A DNA stretch of 8,984 bases from Kiritimatiellia bacterium (GCA_028707675.1 JAQWAM010000026.1:1-8984), one strand, 5' to 3'; counted from the first letter of the stretch, positions 1 through 7,822 are shown. The notes: generated by a model not told the origin, from the letters alone. Numbers and translations are program-made.

Positions 1-143
1 CGACGATCACGGTTGACCTCGGGAAGATCCATGCGAAATCGGTTCGGGAACTCATGTCCGGGAAAGCGGCGGGCGTTGACGGCGGCGCATTTTGGTGGGA
101 GGTTCCGTCCGGCGACATTGCCGTCTTCGAAATCTTGGAGTGA
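1..143 (+). CDS. C-terminal end of an upstream protein, probably a glycoside hydrolase (partial)
   Basis: An open frame enters from the left edge (first full codon at 3) and stops at TGA 141-143, giving 46 visible residues. The tail begins TITVDLGKIHAKSVRELMSG and ends VPSGDIAVFEILE. A 'V-DL-K ... ELMSGK ... VPSGDIAVFEI' pattern is typical of the closing beta-sandwich of many retaining glycosidases (for example GH27, GH36 or GH29-type C-terminal domains), where the line 'vDL..lg...v.DlwtGk......v.vp.hgv.llri' recurs. The exact family cannot be decided from this fragment. It is on the same strand as the next gene and lies only 86 bases upstream with no obvious terminator between, so it is probably the preceding gene of the same operon. 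The catalytic part is outside the window. Confidence 0.6.
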   Translation, partial: TITVDLGKIHAKSVRELMSGKAAGVDGGAFWWEVPSGDIAVFEILE

Positions 144-229
144 AGGGAAAATCACCATCAAAGAAATGCGTTGGCTCATTGACTGTTGCGATGATAACGG
201 CAAATGCTTTCGCCAGAACAGAAAGACAA

Positions 230-2986
230 ATGAACATGAAAACGCTTATTGCATGGGTGTTGATTATAACGGGTTCCGTGACATGTGCGGGCCCCGCCGT
301 CTACACCCATTACATGAATCCGCGGACGCATCCGGACGACGCGCGCCGCGACTCGAAACCGCCGACGTGGGAGTCGCTCGGCAACAAGACCCATTTCATG
401 GCGCTCCGGCACGCGACAGCGGAGAACTTCAAACGCTACATCGACGAAGACCAACTTGGCGATTTTGTCTGGGCGTACTGGGGTTACTTCCTTAAGAACG
501 AGCAGCAGCTTGATGGTTTCATCCGGGATGTCAAAAAGCGCAACGCCTATGTTCTCGACACTTACGCGTTTCTTCCCGGAACCGGGGATGCGCTCCACGG
601 CAACCGCAATGAGTTCTTCATGCCTTCCTGGGCGAAACAGAAGCTCGAATCAGAACTCGGCGAGCACTGGCTCGGCATGGACAACGGCGAGCAGGACGGG
701 CTCTACATCGCCGCCTATGCCAGAGCGGTGGAACCTTCAAGCCGTTCACGCTATGCTCAGTACTTGAACTTTCAGCGTCACTTCGAATCGATGCACTGGC
801 ACCTCGGCAACCGCATGTCGACTCTGGTGTCGCTCACCTACGGACACTACTTCCTCAAGGAGAACTGCTATCTCATGATCGGCGCCGAGACAGCCCAGAT
901 GCTTCCCAATGCCCAGATGTACTACTCGTTCATCCGCGGCGCCGGCAAGCAATACGGGGTGCCGTGGTGGGGTAACGTCTCCACCTTCAACCGCTGGGGA
1001 TATAAGCAGTATCCTAAGAACCCGAAGGATGAGGACATCGGCAAACGCGGCAAAGCGCATCCGCTCAACGGCACCTCGCTCGCGCTGCAGAAAAAGCTTA
1101 TGATGGCGCAGATCTTCTACAATTCCGCGGCTGTCGGGGTCGAGTGGGGTTATTACATGAAAGACCAGGACGGCAAGGATGTGCTCACGCCCATCGCCAA
1201 CGTTCACCGCGAATGCCAAAAGTGGCTCCGCGAAAACGGCCAGCCCGGCGTTATGCATGTTCCGGTCGCTGTCCTTTTCGACTTTTTTTCGGGGTGGAAA
1301 TTCCTGCGTGAAAACTACGGGTCGAATGCCACGGTCTGGGGTAATGTCAACTACGATGAAGGCGACTTTTTTGCCCACGGCGTGATGGACACGATCTACC
1401 CCGGATACACGCAGAGCGGCTTCATGCACAACGAGGACGGATTCAGTGTCGAGACGCCCTACGGGGATTTCGCCGATTGTCTGTTGACCGACGCTCCGGT
1501 TTGGCTCCTCGACCAGTACGGACTCGTCGTTCTCACGACCAAGATCGAACCCCGCGCTGAAACGGTCGCCAAACTCCGTCAGTACGTGCGGGGCGGTGGT
1601 CACCTTGTGATGACCGCCGGTAACGAAAAACGGCTTTTCCCGGAGGGCCTTGGCGCCACCGGGTCCGGCAAGGTGACCGTTCTCCCAGGTAACGACTGGG
1701 GCATTGTCGATCAGCCCGTCTGCAGCCTTCCTCCGGGTGCGCCGGACGACCAGAAGATGAAGAACCCTTTTCCGCTGCTTCCCGAGACCAAGTCCGCGTT
1801 GGCCGAGGCAATCAGCGAACAGATGGTTTTCGGAACGTCGGAAACGCCTGCGGAGAACGGTCTCTCGCTCGTCACATGCCGCCGCGGAAAAGGCGAGTAT
1901 ACGCTGCTCATCTCCAACAGCACCTGGGAGGAGAAACCGTTTGAGATCGTCTCCTTTGCCGGCAGGATCAAGACGATCGAAGAACTGCCGCTTGACGCGA
2001 CGGAACTCGACGATCCCGCCTATGTGGTTGACTGCATTGACAAAGGGATCATCGGCAAGAACACGAAGAACACGATTGTTGGTGGTGGTACGCGCGCGTT
2101 CCGCGTATTTATCGAGGAGGACGTGCGCGAAATCGCCGAAACGAAGCCGCCGCCGAATCCGACGAGCCGGATGCTCTTTGTCCGCGACCACGACAACGCG
2201 ATCGGCACGATCAAGGAGGCGATTCTCCGCCGCCCCTCGTTCTTCCAGCAGTACGGCGGCGTGATGATCGACTGGCGCTATCTCGCGGGCCGGTCGAAGG
2301 AGGACATCGAGGAACAGGCAAACTGGGTAAAACTGCAGCAGCTCGATGTGGGTGTCGATTTCGGCAGCGGCTTTAATCTTTATCCAGACCTCCGCATTGT
2401 TACCAACAATACCTATGAGATCAAGAAAAGCTGGCGCAAGATCGATGACGTTCTCGATAAGATGGCGATTCTGGGGGCAAAGACCTTGGTCGTCACCCTG
2501 CATCAGCGCGGGTTCGGCCTCACGGCCGCGGAATTTGAAGCCCAGTTCACAGCGGGGCTCAAGCTCCTCGCGCAGAAGGCCGGCGCCAAAGGGATTACGG
2601 TTTATTTTCGGAACGCGCAACGCCGCGGATATCCATCCGACTACGAGACCTCCGACAAGTTCGTCGCCGCGGTGGCGGAGCCTAACTTCAAGCCGGCGTT
2701 CGCGATTGCCGCCGACGCTTTGGAGAAAAACCGGACCTTAACCGCGGCTGCCGAGCGCGCAGCCAACGCGCATGCGGAGCTGGTTTATCTCTCTGTGCCG
2801 GTAAAGGGCTTTGCCGGTCAGCTCGAAACACCTTTTGGACGTCTCGCCGAAGCCACGGATCAAGCCAACTTTAGCAAGGCTCTTTCGATCGTGAAGAAGT
2901 CCGGAGCCAAGGTCATCTTCGCTTCGTTTTATTCTGATTGCAACGAAGAATACCGCGATCTCGAACTATACGAAAAGGCAGAATGA
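230..2986 (+). CDS. Secreted multidomain glycosidase-like protein (TIM barrel, GATase-like domain, second barrel-like domain)
   Basis: 918 residues. I chose ATG 230 because it directly precedes a signal peptide (MNMKTLIAWVLIITGSVTCA, likely cut near residue 20) and has a weak purine-rich AGAAAGA upstream. An in-frame ATG at 191 would add a non-signal N-terminus. Residues about 21-335 look like a clan GH-A style TIM barrel. Candidate catalytic carboxylates are E154 in MDNGEQDG and E305 in GVEWGYY, with an aromatic YGVPWWGNVS strand at 242-251. Residues about 340-530 look like a GH42-M or glutamine-amidotransferase-like Rossmann domain (VPVAVLFDFFSGW, then LDQYGLVVLTTK and VRGGGHLVMTAG). About 530-640 is beta-rich and includes LLISNSTWEEKPF. 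About 645-918 resembles a sugar-phosphate isomerase or xylose-isomerase-like barrel (VMIDWRYL, DVGVDFG, AKTLVVTLHQRG, GAKVIFASFYSD). I do not recognise a named family with known activity. A secreted glycan-processing role is inferred from these domains and from the neighbours. The gene overlaps the next by 4 bases. Confidence 0.85.
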   Translation: MNMKTLIAWVLIITGSVTCAGPAVYTHYMNPRTHPDDARRDSKPPTWESLGNKTHFMALRHATAENFKRYIDEDQLGDFVWAYWGYFLKNEQQLDGFIRDVKKRNAYVLDTYAFLPGTGDALHGNRNEFFMPSWAKQKLESELGEHWLGMDNGEQDGLYIAAYARAVEPSSRSRYAQYLNFQRHFESMHWHLGNRMSTLVSLTYGHYFLKENCYLMIGAETAQMLPNAQMYYSFIRGAGKQYGVPWWGNVSTFNRWGYKQYPKNPKDEDIGKRGKAHPLNGTSLALQKKLMMAQIFYNSAAVGVEWGYYMKDQDGKDVLTPIANVHRECQKWLRENGQPGVMHVPVAVLFDFFSGWKFLRENYGSNATVWGNVNYDEGDFFAHGVMDTIYPGYTQSGFMHNEDGFSVETPYGDFADCLLTDAPVWLLDQYGLVVLTTKIEPRAETVAKLRQYVRGGGHLVMTAGNEKRLFPEGLGATGSGKVTVLPGNDWGIVDQPVCSLPPGAPDDQKMKNPFPLLPETKSALAEAISEQMVFGTSETPAENGLSLVTCRRGKGEYTLLISNSTWEEKPFEIVSFAGRIKTIEELPLDATELDDPAYVVDCIDKGIIGKNTKNTIVGGGTRAFRVFIEEDVREIAETKPPPNPTSRMLFVRDHDNAIGTIKEAILRRPSFFQQYGGVMIDWRYLAGRSKEDIEEQANWVKLQQLDVGVDFGSGFNLYPDLRIVTNNTYEIKKSWRKIDDVLDKMAILGAKTLVVTLHQRGFGLTAAEFEAQFTAGLKLLAQKAGAKGITVYFRNAQRRGYPSDYETSDKFVAAVAEPNFKPAFAIAADALEKNRTLTAAAERAANAHAELVYLSVPVKGFAGQLETPFGRLAEATDQANFSKALSIVKKSGAKVIFASFYSDCNEEYRDLELYEKAE
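2973..2986 (+). promoter_or_regulatory. Ribosome binding site and ATGA stop/start overlap
   Basis: AAAAGG at 2973-2978 sits 4 bases before ATG 2983-2985. The ATG shares its last two bases with the TGA stop (2984-2986) of the preceding gene. This arrangement fixes the start of the downstream gene, whose next residues form a clean signal peptide. It implies translational coupling of the two secreted proteins. Confidence 0.75.
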
Positions 2987-5900
2987 ACTACCCGATAAAA
3001 ATGCTGACGATGTTTTTGACCGCGTCCACCGTAGTTTTACCTCTGGCGGTAGTGTCTGCCGCCACATCGTTCGTCCGCGAGAAGGCGGGGTCGATTTGGC
3101 AGGACGGACTCTTCATTGGCGACGGTGCGACCGCCGCGATGGTTTACGCCCCCATGCATCTCGAGTGGATGATCAACCGCAACGACGTCCTTGACTCGCG
3201 CGTCTTTGAGTGCGATTACCTGTCGCACGACAAGGTGATGGCGTGTGTCGCCACGAACGACGGGCGTTCCGTCGCTTTTCTCAGGGTGGCGGAGCGTCCC
3301 TCCATCAAGGGGCCTGCGGATGGTGACCGTCTGACCCTGTCGATGTCCGCGGCGATCCTGCGCGTACGGTTCTGGAGTGGCGTAGGTTGGTCGATGCCCT
3401 CCATCCCGGCGACGCGTCAGGAACTAGACACACGGACGGGCGAGCTTTCCTCGAAGATGACCTCGCCGTTCCTCACGCCTGAGGCGCTCTCGTTCATCGA
3501 GCGCTCTCGAGACGTGATGGTGGTGGACATTGGCGACCCGAATGCGCCGGAACGCCATGCTGTGATCGAACTCGCGCGGCCCGAGGATCCGCGGCTTGAT
3601 GCGTTGCCGTTTGCGTGGCAGGTGTCTGACGGCACCGTCTCATTCACGCAGAAGATGCCTGGAGGCGAGGACTACGCGGTCGCGCTAACCGCTCCCGGCG
3701 AGGTACGGACAATCGGCCGAACCGCGCGATTGAACGCGTCCGGGTCTCGCACGCTCTTCCTTGCGGTTCGCACGACCCGCGACGCGGCGGATCCGCGTGG
3801 CGCGGCGGTCACTGCGGTCAAGGCGGCGGAAAAGGACGGCTTTGCGAAGGTGCGTTCCGACAACCGCGCGTGGTGGAAAAAGTTTTGGGATAAGGGCGCG
3901 CGGGCGGTTTTCTCGAGCGAAGAGACTATTGACACGCAGTGGAACTACGCGCTCTACGCGCTCGCGTCCCAGTTCGGGCGAGCCCCGATGCCAGCTTTGA
4001 ACGGGCTCACCTATGGGCCTTTGGACGGCGGCAACGCCGGCATTGGATCGCACTGTTATGTTCACGATCAAAACGTGCAGATTCCGATGATGCCCTTCTT
4101 CCCGCTTAACCATGCGGGCTTTGTGAAGACGTTTGTCCAGACCTACACGGATGCGATGCCCGAGTTGGAGCGTCGCACGAAGGAGGTTTTTGGGGTTCGT
4201 GGCGCTTACTTGCCGCTCAATATGAACCAGTACGGGTTCGAACATCCAATCGCCGACTACCGTTACACGCTTTGCGGCGGCGCGTATTCGGGACTCGTCC
4301 TTGCGCAGGCGTGGTGGTATTCGCACGATGAGCAGATCCTCCGGGAGGTTTATCCGCTGCTCAAAAAGTTCATTCTCTTCTACACTGAGACCATGACCCG
4401 GGACGAGCAGGGGATTTACCGCTTCATCTGGTCCGTCCCGCCGGAGATTTTCACGGGCACCAGGGATGAGACCGCGACGATCGCGTGTCTGAAGCCGTGT
4501 CTGGAGGTCGCGGTCGAAGCGGCGACGCGTTTCAAATGCGATCCGGAAGAACGCAAGCTTTGGAAGGATATTCTGGCGCACTATCCCGCGACCGCGAAAC
4601 ACTCTGAGGGCGGATGGTGGTGCGGACCGGAGATTCCGGACGATCATTACATGTACGGCGGGCATCTCTTTTATCCGTTCTTCCCGTCCGAAGCCGACAC
4701 CGATGTCGAGACCGCGAAGAAGACGCTTGATTACGCATGGAAATACGGGGTCGAAATCTCCTATGAAACCCCTGAGCCTCATCCAGTGCATGAATGGAGC
4801 GCACTCTACATCGGCATGGCGACGACGCGCCTCTACGGCGGCGAAAAGGGCTGGAAGGCGCTTACAGACTTTTACGACGGTTTCGCGAAGCCGAACGGAG
4901 TCTTTTCACACAACCCGATCATCATGACCGATTTGACGCGCGAGCAGGCGCTTGAGAATGTCAAGAAGGCGCCGAAACTCATTCGGCGCAACTACTACGG
5001 CAAGTTAGGCGGTTATGGACGCCGCGGTCCAAACGACCTCACCTACAATCCGGACAGCAAGGCGCTTGTCGCACCCGTGCTTGAAGGAGGCGCTGCGTTT
5101 CTCATGCTTGCGTCCGAAGCGCTCTGCCAGAGCTGGGGTGGCGAGATACGTATTTTCCCGTCCGTCCCGAAAAACTTTTCCGGACGGTTCGAGAATTTCC
5201 GTGTTCGGGGTGGGTACACCGTATCGGCGGAGATGAAGAACGGCACAGTCGTCGATTTCGTTTTGAAAGGCGCAAGCAAAGGCGACAAGATCAAGATCAG
5301 TTGTCCGACAGACCCCGATTTCGTGCAGCTTCCCGGCGAGCCGGCGTGGAAAAAGCCGATTGGAACCGGCCCTTTCCCCGACGCGCTCTCGGCATTCGTC
5401 TTTCGCAACTGGACGCTTGTTCCGGCGGAAACGCTCGCCGCCGCGGTTGGCGCGACAGCGGCTGACATCCGCCGCATCGCCGCTGAGATGGGACTCGATC
5501 CGCTCTCCAAGGTGCCGTCCGAATGGAAGCGCGGCGGTTATGTCACGATCCTCCGTCGTAACTGGCAGATTTTACCCTATCCGCAGATCATGGCCGTAAC
5601 CGGAATGTCCCGTAAGGAACTGCGCAACGCGCTCATGTATGACGACTTTCTCCTCAGTAAAATGGGCAGTGACAAACCTGCGGCGGAGCCGATCGTCTAT
5701 TCCGCTGATTACGATGCGGCAGGACGCAAGGCGCGGCTGAATCTCAAGAAAATCCTCGATGATGAAGGGGTTAAAATTGTCGACACCCGGGAAGAGCCGC
5801 GCTTCGCTTTCATGCATCGTCTCGCCGAGGTGCCGGAAACGATGAAGGGCGGCGCGAAACAGCAGGCGGGTGACGCGCGGTTTCAGCGAAAGCTCATCTT

Positions 5901-7560
5901 TCCCTATTGTGCGGATTACGGCGACGTGCTCGATGATGCGGATGCGGCGAGCTGCAGCGAAGGCCTCATTGCCCGGCTTGCCGAGTGCGGTGTGGATGCG
6001 CTCTGGTTTCATGTCGTTCTGGCGACGCTTTCGACGGATCCGAACTATCCGGAATGGCGCGACGAAGCATCGCGCCGTCGCGCGACGCTGCAGAAGCTTG
6101 TGGACCGCGCAGCCAAATACGGTGTGAAGATATTTCTGTACATTAACGAGCCGCGCTCGCAGCCGGGTTCGTTCTTCGACATCCCGGGGCGTGAAGGAAT
6201 GCGCGGTGCCGTTGAGCCGCGAGGCGCGGGTTATTACGCGATGTGCACGGAAGATCCCGCGACGCTCGCGTGGCTTGAAGGAAGCCTCAAGAGTCTTTTC
6301 ACCGAAGTGACGGGGCTCGGCGGTGTCTTCACCATTACGATGAGCGAGACGATGACTCACTGCGCGTCGGCATTCAAGGGTCCGCAACAGACGTGTTCGA
6401 AATGCAAGGACAAGCCGTACGAATATTTCGTCGCCAAAGTCAATGCGGCGATTGTTCGCGGCGTCAAGGCCGGCAATCCCGCAGCCGAAGTCTGGTATTA
6501 TGACGTGGGTTGGGAGGTGGACGGGGTCGACGAGCGCGTCATCCCGATGCTGCCGAAGGACGGCAAGCTCCTCCTCTGGAGCGAGAAGTACTTGCCGTTT
6601 GAGCAGGCGGGGAAGATGCGCAAGGTGACGGAGTACTCGATTTCGCATCCGGGGCCCGGTAATCGGGCGCTTGGACTCTGGAAAGCGGCGGCGGACGCCG
6701 GGCTCGGTTGTGTCGCGAAGCTACAGGTCTCGTGCTCGTGGGAGCTGAGTTCTGTGCCGTATCTGCCGACCATGGATCTTGTCGTCGAACACGCATACAA
6801 CCTCTCCGGCACGCCGGTGGACAGCGTCATGCTCTCTTGGTCACAGGGCGGATACCCGTCGCCCAACCTCATGCTTTTCAATGAGTTCCGAAAAGGGGAT
6901 TCCAGCGAGATCGTGTTGGATCGTGTCGCGCGAAAGCGCTACGGTAATGCGGCTGACGCAGTGCGCGCGGCCTGGACTGCCTACAGTGACGGGTTCCGCA
7001 ACTATCCGATCGAGTGGCAGACCGTCTACTACGCGCCAGTGCAGATGGGACCCGCGAATCTCCTTTACGCGAAGAAGACTGATTGGCCCGCGACGATGGT
7101 CAACACGCCTTACGACGATTTTGAGCGGTGGTCAGGCGGGTATGCGGACAACCGCCGCGGATGGATAGAGCAGATGAGGCGTTGCGCCGAAGGATTCGAA
7201 AAGGGTGATGCGCTCTGGAAGGATGTCGTTGCGCGGTGTGAAGGCGCGGCGAAACAAATCGCCGCGGACGAGGCGGTGATCTTCCGCGCGGCGACGCTTA
7301 CGCTCAAGACTTGTGTTGACCAGGCTGAGTTTATCCTGGCGCGCGACCGCGGCGACAAGGATGAGATGACGCAACGCGCCGCAGCGGAATGCGCGACGGC
7401 CAAGGAGATGCTGGAGCTTGTCCGGAGAAACAGCGCGCTCGGCTATGAAGCATCCAACCGTTATATATACGTCCCGAACGATTTTCTCGAAAAAATCCTC
7501 AACTGCCACGATGTTATCAATTTCAGGCCTTTATTTCCCGGATCGCTACCGGCTCATTGA
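2983..7560 (+). CDS. Secreted two-enzyme fusion: GH95-like alpha/alpha-barrel domain plus GH20-like TIM-barrel domain
   Basis: 1525 residues. The signal peptide is at 1-26 (hydrophobic FLTASTVVLPLAVVSA, cut after VSA). Residues about 30-290 are an N-terminal beta-sandwich with GH95-type GLFIGDG (42-48) and AAMVY (51-55). About 295-715 is a six-hairpin barrel starting WWKKFW. It has N413 and N415 in LNMNQYG, matching the paired Asn of GH95 'HNTD', and E488 in VPPEIF as the likely acid. The barrel closes with EGGAAFLMLASEAL (from 701) and IRIFPSVP, then the FRVRGGYTV strand (739-747) of the GH95 C-terminal domain. Residues 804-896 hold two related helical motifs beginning NW. About 965-1320 is a GH20-like TIM barrel with FTITMSETMTHC (E1122), Cys 1127/1138/1141, SCSWELSSVPYLP (1250-1262) and LSWSQGGYPSPNL. 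About 1345-1525 is a helical C-terminal domain with DDFERWSGGY. GH95 enzymes are mainly alpha-L-fucosidases, but divergence makes the activity of both halves uncertain. A periplasmic or extracellular location is expected. Confidence 0.85.
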   Translation: MNYPIKMLTMFLTASTVVLPLAVVSAATSFVREKAGSIWQDGLFIGDGATAAMVYAPMHLEWMINRNDVLDSRVFECDYLSHDKVMACVATNDGRSVAFLRVAERPSIKGPADGDRLTLSMSAAILRVRFWSGVGWSMPSIPATRQELDTRTGELSSKMTSPFLTPEALSFIERSRDVMVVDIGDPNAPERHAVIELARPEDPRLDALPFAWQVSDGTVSFTQKMPGGEDYAVALTAPGEVRTIGRTARLNASGSRTLFLAVRTTRDAADPRGAAVTAVKAAEKDGFAKVRSDNRAWWKKFWDKGARAVFSSEETIDTQWNYALYALASQFGRAPMPALNGLTYGPLDGGNAGIGSHCYVHDQNVQIPMMPFFPLNHAGFVKTFVQTYTDAMPELERRTKEVFGVRGAYLPLNMNQYGFEHPIADYRYTLCGGAYSGLVLAQAWWYSHDEQILREVYPLLKKFILFYTETMTRDEQGIYRFIWSVPPEIFTGTRDETATIACLKPCLEVAVEAATRFKCDPEERKLWKDILAHYPATAKHSEGGWWCGPEIPDDHYMYGGHLFYPFFPSEADTDVETAKKTLDYAWKYGVEISYETPEPHPVHEWSALYIGMATTRLYGGEKGWKALTDFYDGFAKPNGVFSHNPIIMTDLTREQALENVKKAPKLIRRNYYGKLGGYGRRGPNDLTYNPDSKALVAPVLEGGAAFLMLASEALCQSWGGEIRIFPSVPKNFSGRFENFRVRGGYTVSAEMKNGTVVDFVLKGASKGDKIKISCPTDPDFVQLPGEPAWKKPIGTGPFPDALSAFVFRNWTLVPAETLAAAVGATAADIRRIAAEMGLDPLSKVPSEWKRGGYVTILRRNWQILPYPQIMAVTGMSRKELRNALMYDDFLLSKMGSDKPAAEPIVYSADYDAAGRKARLNLKKILDDEGVKIVDTREEPRFAFMHRLAEVPETMKGGAKQQAGDARFQRKLIFPYCADYGDVLDDADAASCSEGLIARLAECGVDALWFHVVLATLSTDPNYPEWRDEASRRRATLQKLVDRAAKYGVKIFLYINEPRSQPGSFFDIPGREGMRGAVEPRGAGYYAMCTEDPATLAWLEGSLKSLFTEVTGLGGVFTITMSETMTHCASAFKGPQQTCSKCKDKPYEYFVAKVNAAIVRGVKAGNPAAEVWYYDVGWEVDGVDERVIPMLPKDGKLLLWSEKYLPFEQAGKMRKVTEYSISHPGPGNRALGLWKAAADAGLGCVAKLQVSCSWELSSVPYLPTMDLVVEHAYNLSGTPVDSVMLSWSQGGYPSPNLMLFNEFRKGDSSEIVLDRVARKRYGNAADAVRAAWTAYSDGFRNYPIEWQTVYYAPVQMGPANLLYAKKTDWPATMVNTPYDDFERWSGGYADNRRGWIEQMRRCAEGFEKGDALWKDVVARCEGAAKQIAADEAVIFRAATLTLKTCVDQAEFILARDRGDKDEMTQRAAAECATAKEMLELVRRNSALGYEASNRYIYVPNDFLEKILNCHDVINFRPLFPGSLPAH

Positions 7561-7604
7561 ATACCTTTACCAGCTCTGTCAAAGGAAATTGCCAGCCAGA
7601 CCGA

Positions 7605-7802
7605 TCAAACACCGCCGCCGCGGCGTTCCAGCGGCTCATCGGGGTTCACCCCATAGCGTCTCCGCCGGTCACGCCCGGCGGGACATCCGCCTCCGGTCAG
7701 CCGCATCTCGATACGCTGCAGCCATTTCGCCCAGCCGACCCCGGCGCGCGCCCGGGTGCAGACCGGACAACGCGTCTCGCAAAATTCCGCATCCAGTTTC
7801 AT
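7605..7802 (-). CDS. Small four-cysteine protein, function unknown
   Basis: 65 codons, ATG 7802-7800, TGA 7607-7605, with no signal peptide or membrane segment. The start lies 20 bases after the fucosidase stop on the same strand. AGGGG (7818-7814, minus strand) sits 11 bases before the ATG, and a further GAGGA overlaps the fucosidase stop, so co-translation is plausible. Cys at 8, 12, 15 and 40 (FCETRCPVC and GGCPAG) could form a four-ligand zinc or iron-sulfur site. Between them is an amphipathic, basic stretch (WAKWLQRIEMRL), and the tail reads RYGVNPDEPL before a low-complexity end. Codon choice (GCG, CTG, CGC, GCC) matches the neighbouring genes. The Cys spacing, Trp and Pro content and GVNPDEPL segment look more like a selected protein than random frame noise. 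I do not recognise the family and assign no role. Confidence 0.55.
   Translation of the reverse strand: MKLDAEFCETRCPVCTRARAGVGWAKWLQRIEMRLTGGGCPAGRDRRRRYGVNPDEPLERRGGGV
7662..7681. repeat. GC-rich inverted repeat (7-bp perfect stem, 6-base loop)
   Basis: CCGCCGG (7662-7668) and CCGGCGG (7675-7681) are perfectly complementary around TCACGC. It lies between the convergent transcription units, inside the small four-cysteine reading frame. No T-run follows on either strand, so a classical intrinsic terminator is not supported. It could weakly fold in either transcript or simply reflect GC-rich codons. Confidence 0.4.
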
Positions 7803-7822
7803 AATTTCTTAGACCCCTGTCC

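Noticed and set aside
179..207. TTGACT with a weak A/T-rich box downstream, as a promoter for the 918-residue gene
   Set aside because: No convincing -10 element occurs at proper spacing. An operon with the upstream gene is equally likely.
275..290. Cys in GSVTC as a lipoprotein lipobox
   Set aside because: Thr directly before Cys and the missing Leu at the -3 position do not fit the consensus. Ordinary signal peptidase I cleavage just after CA fits better.
746..2620. A 624-codon open frame on the minus strand
   Set aside because: It is antisense to the 918-residue secreted protein, Arg/Glu/Val-rich without recognisable motifs, and follows from codon bias in a GC-rich gene. The plus frame has a signal peptide and coherent fold motifs.
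3685..4791. A 368-codon minus-strand frame, with a similar 358-codon one at 5572-6648
   Set aside because: Both lie fully inside the 1525-residue gene, are Arg-rich and motif-free, and are explained as codon-bias shadows.
7616..7625. CGCCGCGGCG palindrome just after the operon, as a terminator
   Set aside because: It has no loop and no following T-run, and it falls in low-complexity GC-rich sequence.
7758..7781. C-x3-C-x2-C in the small protein resembles the radical SAM cluster motif
   Set aside because: At 65 residues it has no room for the radical SAM barrel. A small metal-binding knuckle is more plausible.
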